NCBI RefSeq assembly: GCF_002104995.1
Contig: NW_024468323.1
Span: 1-42,400, forward strand
Source of the DNA: Linderina pennispora
Taxonomy: Eukaryota; Kickxellomycota; Kickxellomycetes; Kickxellales; Kickxellaceae
Direction: 5' to 3'
DNA: 42,400 bases
Under the pieces are notes generated by a model, which was not told the DNA's origin, searched no databases, and was given only the letters and a program-made list of their open reading frames with translations. The translations under genes and the position numbers were made by a program. Of this stretch, positions 1-9,569 are shown piece by piece. Each line of letters begins with the position of its first letter. Position 1 is the first letter of the stretch.

Positions 1-281
1 ATAGTTGCCGGTCGACTTCGCTCTGCGGATTGGTTGCGTCCATGCCCCGGTCAAACGGGTTATCGCCCAACGACACCGGCAATTCGCTCTTGGCTGGCTT
101 TTTTGATTCCTTCTCTGGGAGACCAGACGTGATTTGGTTCTGCAGATTCAGCGGCTGCTCAGAGAACACTTTGGTGACCTGGCGGTCTGGTCTGCTTCAC
201 TGGTCTCTGCTTGTGGTAGGTCTCGGCCAGCTCTGCACGCGTGTTCGGCCTAAATGTCTCGGCTGAACGGTTCTCGCTCAT
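1..281 (-). CDS. N-terminal part of an unrecognised protein, cut by window edge
   Basis: The minus-strand start codon is at 281 (begins MSENRSAETF). The frame is open for about 31 codons, then continues one base out of phase through a clearly coding, charged stretch (contains VTKVFSEQPLNLQNQ and SLGDNPFDRGMDA) to the window edge. The phase change lies near 180-190, where CAGACCAGACC repeats. It may be a one-base indel or a splice I cannot place. No domain is recognisable in the roughly 90 residues visible; the composition is hydrophilic and probably disordered. It lies downstream of the DPH7-like gene on the same strand, 134 bp from that gene's stop. Function unknown. Confidence 0.45.
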
Positions 282-414
282 TGTTAAAATAGCAGCTGAA
301 ATTAACGCGTATGCGTTTATTGTCAATTAAAAATGTTTTTCAGAAAGGCAAGAAGTAGCCACGCCTGCACGCTCACACACGCTCAAACCAGAGGGTCTCG
401 TCACGTGCGTATAT

Positions 415-1570
415 CTACCGCTGGCCAATGGCTGGCCTGCGCCAGAGATGGAACAGGTGGTCGTAGAACGAGCAGGTGCCAACCAGCCAGTCCTTGGCTG
501 GACCACGGTTGAACTGGCACCAGTCAGCGCCGTAGGCAATCGAACCATGCTCCATGAACGACGTGGTTAGCTCGACATTGACACTGGGCCTACCGCTATC
601 CGGCAGCGGAACCTTTGCGCTCCTCTCTAGCCCATCCACATCTACATCCAGGATATGGAAGCCCCCATACATTCCTGCGACCAGCAGCTGAGTGGGCTCC
701 GTTGGATGCCACTTTAGTCGCCACACACCACCACCGACGCTGTGCTCAGCCAGTGGAGCCCTCATTGAACGCGTGTCCCAGACCATTACATTTTCATCAT
801 AGCTGCCGGTGGCGAGCAAGTGCTGCCGGTGGAAGTTGGAGTGGATGCTGCACACGCCGGCCATGTGCCGCTTCGACGAGAAGATCGGGGATGATCCGAC
901 CGGATCCATGCGCAGATCCCAGCCCTTGAACACGGCATCGTCGCCGCCGGAGAACACGACCGACGTATTCCAATAATCAAACGACGTGATCCATGCCTCA
1001 AACCCGTGTGCGTGCCACGGCTCACTGCTCTCTAGGTCGCCCGACTCGCGCATCTGAAGAAGCCTTAGCGATCCGTCACTCTGCGAAGTCATAATCCGGG
1101 GCTGGTTCTCTTGTATCAGCCGATTCGACCAGTCCAACGACAGACACATGCTGCTGTCGGATGTCGGCCCTGCTGTCTTGATTAGTGGTTTGAGGAATTG
1201 CGAGTCACTGGTGCTATCTGCCTCGTACACTGCCATGTCACCATCAGACAGTGCCAACCCCACCAGGGCCTTCCCGTTGACCTTGTTGTAGCTCCACTTG
1301 ACATCAAAGATCGCGCTAGTCTCGATCCGCTGCTGCTCAACCACCGACATTGACCCGTCGGTGTTATCCTGCGCATCGCAGACATAAAGACGGCCGATGC
1401 GTTTGGCGTCGGGCCGATGTCAAGCTCTGGTCGTCGGAGGCTTTTTCACCATTGGCTTTCAGGAGCTGATAGGTTCCAAGCAGGAACCGCTGCGAGTCGT
1501 CAAACGGGAAGAACTCGACACAGTCGGAGCTGTATACCGGATCAAAAGAGGCGAGTGAAGCAGGCTCCAT
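415..1570 (-). CDS. DPH7: DPH7/RRT2-like WD40 protein (diphthine methylesterase), one frameshift
   Basis: Known family role: hydrolyses the methyl ester of methylated diphthine on elongation factor 2, the step before final amidation in diphthamide synthesis; cytosolic. Seen: the amino end (MEPASLASFDPVYSSDCVEF, then LLGTYQL) and the main body (GRLYVCDA, TSAIFDVKWS, FSGGDDAVFKGWDLR, LLATGSYDENVMVWDTRS, GVWRLKWHP, ending SFYDHLFHLWRR) follow the DPH7 order, including the DSVE...GTYQL entry and the carboxyl-terminal FYDH.LH.W motif. I start at Met 1570 because upstream residues have no family counterpart. Near 1410-1425 the frame shifts by one base, and a TGA blocks simple read-through. No plausible GT-AG intron bridges it, so an assembly indel or a real frameshift is likely. 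Coordinates span both segments. Confidence 0.75.
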
Positions 1571-1711
1571 TACAAAAACATACTGGCCGAAATATGCGTA
1601 TAAAACCAGACTACTCTCCGATCCGTGGTTTTGTGCACCGGTACGCATGGTGTGTATTATACAGACGGCATATGGATGGGTTCAAAGTCTGCTAATTACA
1701 AAGATGGACTA

Positions 1712-2497
1712 TCACAGCGACTTGCTCTTGCTCTTCTTTTCTGACTTGTCCTTCTTGGACTTCTTTTCCTTCTTATGTTTCTTGTCCTTGGACTCCTTGT
1801 CTTTATGTTTCTTGTCCTTGGACTTTTTTTCCTTCTTGTGTTTCTTGTCCTTTTTCTTCTTTCCCTCACTCTCGCTCGTATCACGCTTCCGCTTCGACTG
1901 TGTCATGATTTGGCTCTGCGCCTCTCCACGCAATGCTGCCTCAATCATGGCTGCAACTTCTGGCCGAGGCATCCCGTCGCCGTTGACCCTCGCCAGCTTG
2001 CCATTCTGCTCCGCCCGGGCCCCTTTCCTCGCCATCCGCCCCTCACACGCCGCAAACAGCTCTGCGTCGCTAATAGTCACACCCAAATGCACATCGCCAT
2101 CCCGCACCAGCAGTGTCCGGTCCACAGGCCCGCCCTGTGCCTTGGGTGTGCTGGCCCCCGACTGGCCCACCGGTGTATCAGTAGCCGATTTCACAAACAT
2201 GCCCTTGTACTCAGATAGTGTGTCGGGCTGAGCAGCAGCTTCGGCAACCTTGGCTGCATATTCGGGGTCCTCTTCGGGCTGCGGGGTGCTGGTGCCGCTG
2301 GCTTTGTTGTAGAGATGGTCCCACCAGTTGCTGGTCCATTGGCTGGCGTCCGATCCAATACCGCGGTTGTCGGTGCGCCGTGAGACGGTGATAGCACGCT
2401 TGATACCTGTCTTTTCTTTGCCCAGGCCTTCACCCTGTTTCCAGCCATACTTGGCCAGCTGTTTCTCTGCGAAGCTAGATATCATTATGTGCTGCAA
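1712..2497 (-). CDS. GPATCH4-like G-patch protein with lysine-rich tail
   Basis: The amino end carries a G-patch: SSFAEKQLAKYGWKQGEGLG, then GIKRAITVSRRTDNRGIG and WWDHLYNKASG. This order matches the GPATCH4 family (G-patch followed by a conserved WW.LFNK segment), known as nucleolar or nuclear RNA-associated proteins that can stimulate DEAH-box helicases. The middle is low complexity. The last ~60 residues are almost pure Lys/Asp/Ser/Glu/His with repeated KDKKHK and KEKKSK blocks, as expected of a nucleolar tail. 261 residues from 2497; the in-frame Met at 2485 (MISSFAEK) lies closer to the family start and may be the true one. Minus strand, upstream of and parallel to the DPH7-like gene. 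Confidence 0.75.
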   Translation of the reverse strand: MQHIMISSFAEKQLAKYGWKQGEGLGKEKTGIKRAITVSRRTDNRGIGSDASQWTSNWWDHLYNKASGTSTPQPEEDPEYAAKVAEAAAQPDTLSEYKGMFVKSATDTPVGQSGASTPKAQGGPVDRTLLVRDGDVHLGVTISDAELFAACEGRMARKGARAEQNGKLARVNGDGMPRPEVAAMIEAALRGEAQSQIMTQSKRKRDTSESEGKKKKDKKHKKEKKSKDKKHKDKESKDKKHKKEKKSKKDKSEKKSKSKSL

Positions 2498-2799
2498 AGT
2501 TGCAATGTAAAAGAAATATGTAGAGCAGGAGAGCTGAGAACATGCAGCGGCCTTGTAGCCACAGGGCCTAAGAAAAAATAAAATAAACTGTTGATTAGAT
2601 TTCAGATATCAGAGATCTGGAATCAGCAGGTATGGCCAGATTCGAGACCATCAGTAAAAAGAGCGTGAAAGCAGGGCAGATAACACTCGGCAGTACTAGC
2701 AGTCGCAGTTCGAATTCCGTTTCAATTCGACGTTTTTCCTTTTGCTCTTTCTTTGTTCTGACAAGTGTTTTTTTCTTAAAATTAAGCAGACTTTTAACA

Positions 2800-3044
2800 A
2801 TGGGTATTCTTGACAAGCAGCGTTTCTACCACGTACGTATACGACTCAATTCAGCATCAGATAGCAGTGATTTCGTTTGACTAATCCATGCTCATTTTTA
2901 TAGAACGGCCACTCGCCCATTTACCTGCGTACTGCCGGCTCGCGCCTTGTTGTCCGCGGCATCTTTGGTCTGATTATCGGTGGCACCCTGCTGTCGGTCG
3001 TCCAGCTCGGTCGCGTGATCGGCGGTGCTAAGCCCAGCAAATAG
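2800..3044 (+). CDS. COX7A-like cytochrome c oxidase subunit, two exons
   Basis: Exon 1 (2800-2832) encodes MGILDKQRFYH. The intron (2833-2903, 71 bp) begins GTACGT, has a CTAAT branch-like site about 20 bp before its end, and ends TAG. Exon 2 (2904-3044) continues in phase with NGHSPIYLRTAGSRL, then a hydrophobic segment rich in Gly/Ile/Leu, and ends GGAKPSK before TAG. The 57-residue product has the layout of COX7A subunits: a short matrix amino end, P-(V/I)-(H/Y)-L-(K/R), one membrane helix with GGT, and a basic tail. The known family is a single-span inner-membrane subunit of complex IV. The assignment rests on this motif order only. It is divergent from the G-patch gene, about 300 bp away. 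Confidence 0.55.
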
Positions 3045-3381
3045 ACTGGTATAAACAGATATCTGTGGCTCTACATAGAATAAACAGCCGAGGGATGTGG
3101 ATCGCGACGTTCGTTTGTATATCCCACGGGTTGTCGTTTTCTGGTGCGAGATGTGGGCGTGTTTTGAAATAAATTCATGATCATCCCTCAAACCCTAGGT
3201 GTATGTCAGTAGGGAGTACTTATAAATGGAGTTTGTCACAGTGTGGATGATGATTTTACTTTGTGCTATGAAAAAGGATGCCATATCTATTTGTGGTAAT
3301 ATTGAAAATGAGAGGTTCCAAACACAGAGTATACTGATTGGTAACAATTAAGTTATTTAATGACTTAGCATTGTTGTGTTT
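3045..3381. other. Intergenic 3' flank of COX7A-like gene
   Basis: Begins with the host gene's 3' region (AATAAA at about 3079) and becomes AT-rich towards the element boundary. I see no gene or repeat. The last three bases (TTT, 3379-3381) match the three bases after the far end of the element array (15287-15289), consistent with a 3-bp target duplication. Confidence 0.5.
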
Positions 3382-3778
3382 GGAGGCCATTCACAAATAT
3401 AAATAGTTAAAGAAACTAAATAACTATTATCAGAATAACCAATTAACAAATAAGAAATCAATTACTAGCAGTAGATAAATATTTTAAAATACAGAATGTT
3501 TAGTAGTGGCCAAAAAGATTCTAGCAACTAGATTAACAAATAAACAAAGATGCCAAATATGGTGCTTCTACGAAACCCCCTTCGGCATCCTGAAAAATTT
3601 CAGTTGATACACAATTAATATGCTTCTACTGAGATAGAGGCTGCGTCCCGAGAAATCAACTGAAATTTTTCAGGATGCCGAAGGGGGTTTCGTAGAAGCA
3701 CCATATTTGGCATCAGAACAAGAAAACAATAAAAATATTAATAATTATGAAATAGCTAACCAATTCTGACTGATCTCC
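3382..3778. repeat. Terminal direct repeat A1
   Basis: 397 bp, starting GGAGGCCATTC and ending GACTGATCTCC, so the ends are short imperfect inverted repeats (GGAG/CTCC). The same sequence recurs at 6608-7003 and 14616-15012, and in part at 15013-15286, all in the same orientation. It contains a long perfect inverted repeat. It plays the position of an LTR in the element but has no retroelement features (no TG...CA ends, primer site or reverse transcriptase). The junction to the cassette at 3779 (TTATAGAACTAG) is the same in copies 1 and 2. Confidence 0.85.
3549..3714. repeat. Perfect 60-bp inverted repeat in A1
   Basis: Arms 3549-3608 and 3655-3714 are exact reverse complements, separated by a 46-bp spacer. 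Each arm contains smaller symmetric pieces: GATGCC near the outside pairs with GGCATC further in, and CTGAAAAATTTCAG is nearly self-complementary. The arm holds the core TCGGCATC...TTTCAGT that is shared with the family B hairpin. Confidence 0.95.
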
Positions 3779-3806
3779 TTATAGAACTAGACTTAATCAA
3801 AAGGTT

Positions 3807-4145
3807 CCATTTTAAAACATCATGTTCAAGTCATCAAGTCGTTATCATCCTATTTATAACTATTTTTCTAATACCAAGTAATCATATATATTATCAATTT
3901 TAAAAAGAATCAAACTATGCCATTTTAAAAAATCATAATAAACTCATCAAGTTGTTAGAACCCCATCTGTAATAAGTAGATATGCACCAAGCAATCATAT
4001 ATACAATCATTTTTAGAAAGATTCAAACTGTGCCATTTTAAAACATCATATTCAAGTCATCAAGTCATTAGTACTCCATCTGTAATTAATCAATATGCAC
4101 CAAGCAATCATATGTATCATCAATTTTAGATTGAAGGAATCGATT
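3807..4145. repeat. Three 113-bp iteron-like tandem repeats, cassette copy 1
   Basis: Degenerate copies begin with CCATTTTAAAA at 3807, 3920 and 4033, giving an exact 113-bp period. Each continues with a TCATCAAGT block and ends with AAGYAATCATAT and a run of CAATTTTA type. The array sits between repeat A1 and the 3' end of the transposase. It is repeated in copy 2 (7032-7370). Confidence 0.8.
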
Positions 4146-4208
4146 TTGAATTTCAACAATAGATGCTTCTAACTCTGCTTTTTGGGGCAAAGTATGTATT
4201 GGTTCCAC

Positions 4209-5315
4209 TTATGTTGACTTATCATGTGTATCAGGGTAATCAAAGTTACTCATAACCCAGAGTGAGTGATGATGATCAATATGTACATCACTGTTTGCTA
4301 GTAACTTCTTCATATTATAGAGTAAGCAGCATAACTTCATTTGCACATTGTAAACATTCCTATTCTTTACTCTAACAATCTCCCTGTTTGACAGCCTTTT
4401 GAATGTATTGCCTAGTTCTCCAAATGTATTTTCTACCATTGAACGGAATGATCCAAGATGGGAATTATATTCAGCTTCTGTTTCTGATAAACTTGTTCCT
4501 CTCTGCTTTCTTACTGGTAAACAAAAGTTGTGCAGTCCAAAAGTATCCTGCTCTTCTTCCTCAGTCATCTCTTCCAAAATACTTTGTGGATAGCCACCAT
4601 CAAGCACAATGCAATCAATAGGTGATATGTTCTTCAGTAGCCCCATGTTCTTAATCATTCTTGAGTCTGGGTGATCTCTACAGTCTTCAGTTGGTGAAAC
4701 AAGTAGAACCATTCCATTCACATCAATGCATACTTGTGTGCGATATCCTGATTTTTTCAATTTGAATGAATAGAGATCTGGTTTGTATGCTCCATTGTGT
4801 AGTGCTCTTGAGTCATGGCCATCTAACATTAGTGTTACATGTTTAAACCCTTGTGGATTCTGTATCTTTGCTGCAAAGACTCGTAGTTCTGGAGTTGAAA
4901 ACATTGTTTGCAGATAGTATGTTAGTTTCTTGTTCAAATCTTTCATTTCAGAAATATAGAACATATTGTGAATAGCTTGATAGCTGCTTCTTGGAATGAA
5001 TCTTTCCATTTCATTGATTGACAATCCTTCAACAAGTTGGTACAAGATGAGCAATCCTTTCTCTACACTTCTGTAAGGACATGGATAATGAGTGCAACCA
5101 AACAAAACATTCAGAAAGAAGAAAACAGGAATCATCCCTAGATGTTTAAGAAGTGTATCTTTTATATGCTTAATTTCTCTTACTTCACGAACTTCACTTC
5201 TGTGATATTTTGTGGGCTTTAAAATTACCCAGTCATCATTCAGAAACTTCCATTTGTTTGTGTACAGCTTATGAAACTCCCTTTCTCTGAGTTCTTGTAA
5301 TTGATGATTCATCAT
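4209..5315 (-). CDS. HARBI1-like DDE transposase, family A copy 1 (tail cut by TAA)
   Basis: 368 residues. Expected role: cut-and-join of element ends. Residues 97-119 form a helix-turn-helix-like stretch (GLSINEMERF...YQAIHNMF). The catalytic triad candidates are Asp165 (TLMLDGHDSRAL), Asp239 (CIVLDGGYP) and Glu295 (SMVENTFGELGNTF), in DDE_Tnp_4/Harbinger order. Downstream, YNVQMKLCCLLYNMKK resembles the end of the catalytic core. Translation stops at 4209 (TAA), where copy 2 reads CAA and runs on for about 40 more residues, so this copy has lost a short tail but not the core. Start at 5315 or 5312 (MM); the family B protein aligns from the second Met. The divergent small gene starts 40 bp away. 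Confidence 0.8.
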   Translation of the reverse strand: MMNHQLQELREREFHKLYTNKWKFLNDDWVILKPTKYHRSEVREVREIKHIKDTLLKHLGMIPVFFFLNVLFGCTHYPCPYRSVEKGLLILYQLVEGLSINEMERFIPRSSYQAIHNMFYISEMKDLNKKLTYYLQTMFSTPELRVFAAKIQNPQGFKHVTLMLDGHDSRALHNGAYKPDLYSFKLKKSGYRTQVCIDVNGMVLLVSPTEDCRDHPDSRMIKNMGLLKNISPIDCIVLDGGYPQSILEEMTEEEEQDTFGLHNFCLPVRKQRGTSLSETEAEYNSHLGSFRSMVENTFGELGNTFKRLSNREIVRVKNRNVYNVQMKLCCLLYNMKKLLANSDVHIDHHHSLWVMSNFDYPDTHDKST

Positions 5316-5355
5316 TGTGAGGCACTCATAAATTTAAAAGTTGTCATTTATTACA

Positions 5356-5595
5356 ATGGGCCCATTCTACACTTTCTTCACTACAAAACTTGCTGACCTT
5401 GATGAGCAAGAGAGAGAAAAGCTTGCACAACTACTAACTAAGAATTTCAGTATGAGCAGGAAATTGTCAGTATATATCAGAGCATGGATTGAGAGTGTTT
5501 CAGAAGATAAGGGTGTTACTATTAAGCATGTGTTTGATGTATGCAACTACAGTTGTGCAGATATGGAAGTAATGGTTGCTAACTGCCCATTTTAA
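5356..5595 (+). CDS. Conserved 79-residue element protein, family A copy 1
   Basis: The product starts MGPFYTFF and ends MVANCPF. I choose the Met at 5356 over the upstream Met at 5341 because the family B counterpart (9322-9561) starts MGSFQNFF and aligns without gaps over 79 residues, with about 34 identities by my count (shared EER, MS, R.WI, HV.DVC, DME.MVA). No known domain; probably all-helical, acidic, no signal peptide or membrane segment. It is transcribed divergently from the transposase (40 bp between starts) and its stop is 2 bp from the stop of the large gene. Conservation between two families that differ widely at DNA level shows it is a real gene. Function unknown. Confidence 0.75.
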   Translation: MGPFYTFFTTKLADLDEQEREKLAQLLTKNFSMSRKLSVYIRAWIESVSEDKGVTIKHVFDVCNYSCADMEVMVANCPF

Positions 5596-5597
5596 AA

Positions 5598-6607
5598 CTA
5601 GATCCTCGCAATATGGATAATATGATTATGAATTCTAGCTACTTTAAGTACTACTTCTTGATTTGGTTCACCAATAATAGAAGCAATATATTCACCAAAT
5701 GGACTACTTGCTTGTATTTTGATATGAGTGTGAGTACTGCTAACTACTTCATTGTGAATCATATAGATATCTAGATAGTAGAATGGCAACCCTCTAAAAG
5801 TATATAAGAAATAATGACTAACTAGGAACTCATCTCCAGCATGAAGTATGTTATAAGCAACTTTGTATCTAGCTGGCCTAAGATCAGTATTTTCTCTTAT
5901 GTATATGGGTTCTAGATCATCAAGTTCAATGTTGCTGATATCAGCAATAAGATCATCTATTCCTAGGTCATCAGCATCCTCACTAATACTTGAGAGAGTT
6001 GAGAGACAAACTTTCTCTCTTGCTTGTTGAGCAGTTAGCCAATCAATATGCATCCCACGATAGTTTACAAGTCCCATTTCAGCAAATGTGTGTTGTTGTC
6101 TTTCTCTTGAAGCAACAGGCCAGAAAGAATTCCTCTGACTTGGAACAATGGTGATGTTTGTGTTATCTCTTCTTAGAACAACTTCTGATTCAACAGGACC
6201 ACTGCTGGTAGCATATGTTAGAAGAACAGTTGGGTGCCCATTAAATGTAAGATTGGAAACAACAGTCATCACATCCTCATTCTCTTTTAACTTTTTAGCT
6301 ATTCCTTGTTTCTTCATAGTTGTCCTATTGAACCAATGGCAGTAACCAAGAGCATGTTCTTTATGGAAGTAAATGCATAACATATTTTTGTTATAAATCT
6401 GATCAACTAGTGCCATCCATTGCTTTTCATAAGATGTTGCAAATGTCCTACAATCACTAAGAAACTCCAGTGTACTAGCAATTAAGTTTATGTTCCATTC
6501 TACTTCTTTCAACTCAGGAGAGTGAACAGTAAGCTCAAGTCTCATTAATCCTTCATTCCTGCAAGCAACAAGTGTTTCACCAAATTGCTGAGAAGTTGGC
6601 ATCACTG
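5598..6607 (-). pseudogene. Truncated large element gene (Rep-like, unknown family), copy 1
   Basis: Corresponds to the carboxyl two thirds of the 547-residue protein at 12981-14624. The match ends at codon MPTSQQF near 6603, where repeat A2 starts at 6608 and replaces about 215 amino-terminal residues. The open frame runs a further 26 codons into antisense repeat DNA before a Met, but that leader has no counterpart in intact copies. The start codon supplied by A2's end is out of frame with the gene here. This copy is therefore not expected to make the normal product. Confidence 0.8.
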
Positions 6608-7003
6608 GAGGCCATTCACAAATATAAATAGTTAAAGAAACTAAATAACTATTATCAGAATAACCAATTAACAAATAAGAAATCAATTACTAGCAGTAGA
6701 TAAATATTTTAAAATACAGAATGTTTAGTAGTGGCCAAAAAGATTCTAGCAACTAGATTAACAAATAAACAAAGATGCCAAATATGGTGCTTCTACGAAA
6801 CCCCCTTCGGCATCCTGAAAAATTTCAGTTGATACACAATTAATATGCTTCTACTGAGATAGAGGCTGTGTCCCAAGAAATCAACTGAAATTTTTCAGGA
6901 TGCCGAAGGGGGTTTCGTAGAAGCACCATATTTGGCATCAGAACAAGAAAACAATAAAAATATTAATAATTATGAAATAGCTAACCAATTCTGACTGATC
7001 TCC
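6608..7003. repeat. Terminal direct repeat A2
   Basis: 396 bp, almost identical to A1. The visible differences in the hairpin spacer are two C:G to T:A changes at CpG sites (GCGTCCCGAG in A1, GTGTCCCAAG here). It forms the left end of copy 2 and directly abuts the truncated gene of copy 1. Its internal inverted repeat has perfect 60-bp arms at 6774-6833 and 6880-6939. Confidence 0.85.
6774..6939. repeat. Perfect 60-bp inverted repeat in A2
   Basis: Arms 6774-6833 and 6880-6939 with a 46-bp spacer; arms identical to those of A1. The only changes relative to A1 that I see are in the spacer, not in the arms. Confidence 0.95.
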
Positions 7004-7031
7004 TTATAGAACTAGACTTAATCAAAAGGTT

Positions 7032-7370
7032 CCATTTTAAAACATCATGTTCAAGTCATCAAGTCATTATCATCCTATTTATAACTATTTTTCTAATACC
7101 AAGTAATCATATATATTATCAATTTTAAAAAGAATCAAACTATGCCATTTTAAAAAATCATAATAAATTCATCAAGTTGTTAGAACCCCATCTGTAATAA
7201 GTAGATATGCACCAAGCAATCATATATACAATCATTTTTAGAAAGATTCAAACTGTGCCATTTTAAAACATCATATTCAAGTCATCAAGTCATTAGTACT
7301 CCATCTGTAATTAATCAATATGCACCAAGCAATCATATGTATCATCAATTTTAGATTGAAGGAATCGATT
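7032..7370. repeat. Three 113-bp iteron-like tandem repeats, cassette copy 2
   Basis: Copies start at 7032, 7145 and 7258, again with an exact 113-bp period. The third copy overlaps the 3' tail of the copy 2 transposase, whose stop is at 7311-7313. Confidence 0.8.
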
Positions 7371-7507
7371 TTGAATTTCAACAATAGATGCTTCTAACTC
7401 TGCTTTTTGGGGCAAAGTATGTATTGGTTCCACTTGTGTTGACTTATCATGTGTATCAGGGTAATCAAAGTTACTCATAACCCAGAGTGAGTGATGATGA
7501 TCAATAT

Positions 7508-7977
7508 GGGGGTCATTCCTGGACTTGTAAATTTTAGTTAATTTGCAATTTTGTTAGATAGATATTTGAATAATCGTTTTCAGAACTATTTTTTGCTACT
7601 AGATTATTTTTTCTAATAGTTATTATATTGTTATTGTGTCCAGAATGTTTTTGTGTGTATAATTGATTTTAAAAATACAAATATTTTTTTTGCCATTTCA
7701 CCCAAACCGCCATCGGCATCTTGGAAAAGTTTCAGTGAACATAATTTCAACCAGAAAGAAAAACTTTGCATATTTGGGGTTAATTATCATTGGGCAACAA
7801 AAGTCAATATCTCAATAGATGTGGCTAAGCAACCACAAGGAAATTATGTTCACTGAAACTTTTCCAAGATGCCGATGGCGGTTTGGGTGAAATTTTTATT
7901 TCACTGAAATTGCCTAATAGTTTCAAGCATGCATAAATAGTTTAATGGGCAGATAAGTAGTCTCTGTAATAACCTCC
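7508..7977. repeat. Terminal direct repeat B-left
   Basis: 470 bp, from GGGGGTCATTCC to CTGTAATAACCTCC. Near-identical to 11199-11662 and in the same orientation, with a few single-base indels. Contains the inverted repeat 7695-7893. Confidence 0.85.
7695..7893. repeat. Perfect 53-bp inverted repeat in B-left
   Basis: Arms 7695-7747 and 7841-7893 are exact reverse complements around a 93-bp spacer. The arm contains ATCGGCATCTTGG and GTTTCAGT, which correspond in order and spacing to CTTCGGCATCCTG and TTTCAGT in the family A arm. Confidence 0.95.
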
Positions 7978-8095
7978 TTATTGAAGCATATTTCTATCAT
8001 TAAGTAAAGTTCTGTAAAAAATTCCTATTTTAAAAGTTGCTTATGACATGTCTACATAGAAGTTCATTGACTCATCAATTTTAGCTTGAATCAGT

Positions 8096-9270
8096 CTATC
8101 TTGTAGTTCTCTCATTGAAGCTTCTAAGTTCTACTTTTTGTGGTAAAGTACTTCCAACTTCAGCATGAGTTGATCTCTCCTGGTTGTTGCTTGGGTAGTC
8201 AAAGTTAGATAGAACCCAAAGTGTGTGGTGATGTTCAACAGGAACTTTACTAGCTGCTAGGATCTTCTTCATATTGTAGAGTAAGCAACAGAGTTTAAAC
8301 TGCACATTGTACACAGTTGTGTTTCTAATTCTTACAACTTCTCTATTTGATAGTCTCTTAAATGTGTTACCTAGTTCTCCAAATGTGCTCTCAACCATTG
8401 ATCTAAATGACCCAAGTTTGCTATTATATTCTAACTCTGCTTCACTTAAGTTGGTTCCTCTTGGCTTTCTAACTGGTAAGCAAAAGTTATGCATTCCAAA
8501 ATTCTCAATCTCTTCTGCTTCTGTTAACTCCTCCAGAATACTTTGAGGATAACCACCATCTAAAACAACACAATCTACTGGAGAGATGTATTTCAATAGT
8601 GACATATTCTTAATCATCTTAGAATCTGGGTAGTCTTTACACTCCTCAGTTGGTGAAACAAGGACAACCATTCCATTCAAATCAATGCAAACTTGTGTTC
8701 TATATCCTGACTTCTTCAACTTGAAGGAATAAAGATTTGGTTTGTATGCACCATTATGTAGAGCTCGTGAGTCATGTCCATCTAACATAAGAGTAATATG
8801 CTTAAACCTTGTGGATTCTGAATCTTTGCTGAGATCACTCTTAGTTCTGGAGTGGAGAACATTGTGTGCAAGTAGTGTGAAAGCTTCTTGTTCAACTCAC
8901 TTAACTCTGAGATATAGAACATATTATGAATTACCTGGTAGCTGCTCTTAGGAATAAACCTCTCCATCTCATTGATTGATAGCCCAGCAACTAACTGGTA
9001 CAAAATCAAGAGTCCTTTCTCAACATTTCTGTAAGGACATGGATACTGCTTTCCACCAAATAGAACATTTAGGAAGAAGAACACAGGGATCATTCCAAGT
9101 TGCTTCACAAGTGTATCTTTGATGAGCTTTATTTCTTTCACTTCATGAGCTTCACTCCTATAGTACTTCTGTTGTTTATGTACTAACCAATCTTCATCAA
9201 GAAATCTCCACTTTGTTGTGTAGAGCACATTCCACTCCTTCTCTCTTAATTCTTGTAATTGATTGTCCAT
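8096..9270 (-). pseudogene. HARBI1-like DDE transposase, family B (one-base frameshift)
   Basis: Clear homologue of the family A transposase: start MDNQLQELREKEW at 9270, helix-turn-helix region GLSINEMERFIPKSSYQ, catalytic segments MLDGHDSRAL, CVVLDGGYP and SMVESTFGELGNTF. Near 8805 a C run is CC where family A has CCC, shifting the frame between QNPQG and the first catalytic Asp. Without that shift it would be about 391 residues. Either a real inactivating mutation or a homopolymer error. An upstream in-frame Met at 9312 has no counterpart in family A. Confidence 0.8.
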
Positions 9271-9321
9271 CTGTGTGAGGTAGTCATAAATAAAAATTTC
9301 AACTTTTATCAATTTTAGAAA

Positions 9322-9561
9322 ATGGGATCATTCCAGAACTTCTTCAAGCAACATTTAGCTGAGATGTGTGAGGAAGAAAGAGATATGCTTACTCTGCTAC
9401 TTATTCATGACTTTGATATGAGTGATGACTTAGCAATACAAGTGCGTAATTGGATCCAACATATTGCTACTGATTGTGAGGTAAGGGTTGAACATGTGTA
9501 TGATGTTTGTCAAACTTTCCATAGAGATATGGAGAGAATGGTTGCTTATACTATGTTTTAA
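9322..9561 (+). CDS. Conserved 79-residue element protein, family B
   Basis: Starts MGSFQNFFKQHLAEM, ends MERMVAYTMF. Exactly the same length as the family A counterpart, aligning without gaps. It is intact although both larger genes of this element carry frameshifts. The transposase start (9270) is 51 bp away on the other strand, and the stop lies 8 bp from the stop of the large gene. Function unknown; see the family A entry for shared residues. Confidence 0.75.
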   Translation: MGSFQNFFKQHLAEMCEEERDMLTLLLIHDFDMSDDLAIQVRNWIQHIATDCEVRVEHVYDVCQTFHRDMERMVAYTMF

Positions 9562-9569
9562 AATGGCTG

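Noticed and set aside
6608-6686. Upstream extension of the truncated large gene into repeat A2
   Set aside because: Antisense repeat DNA with no counterpart in intact copies.
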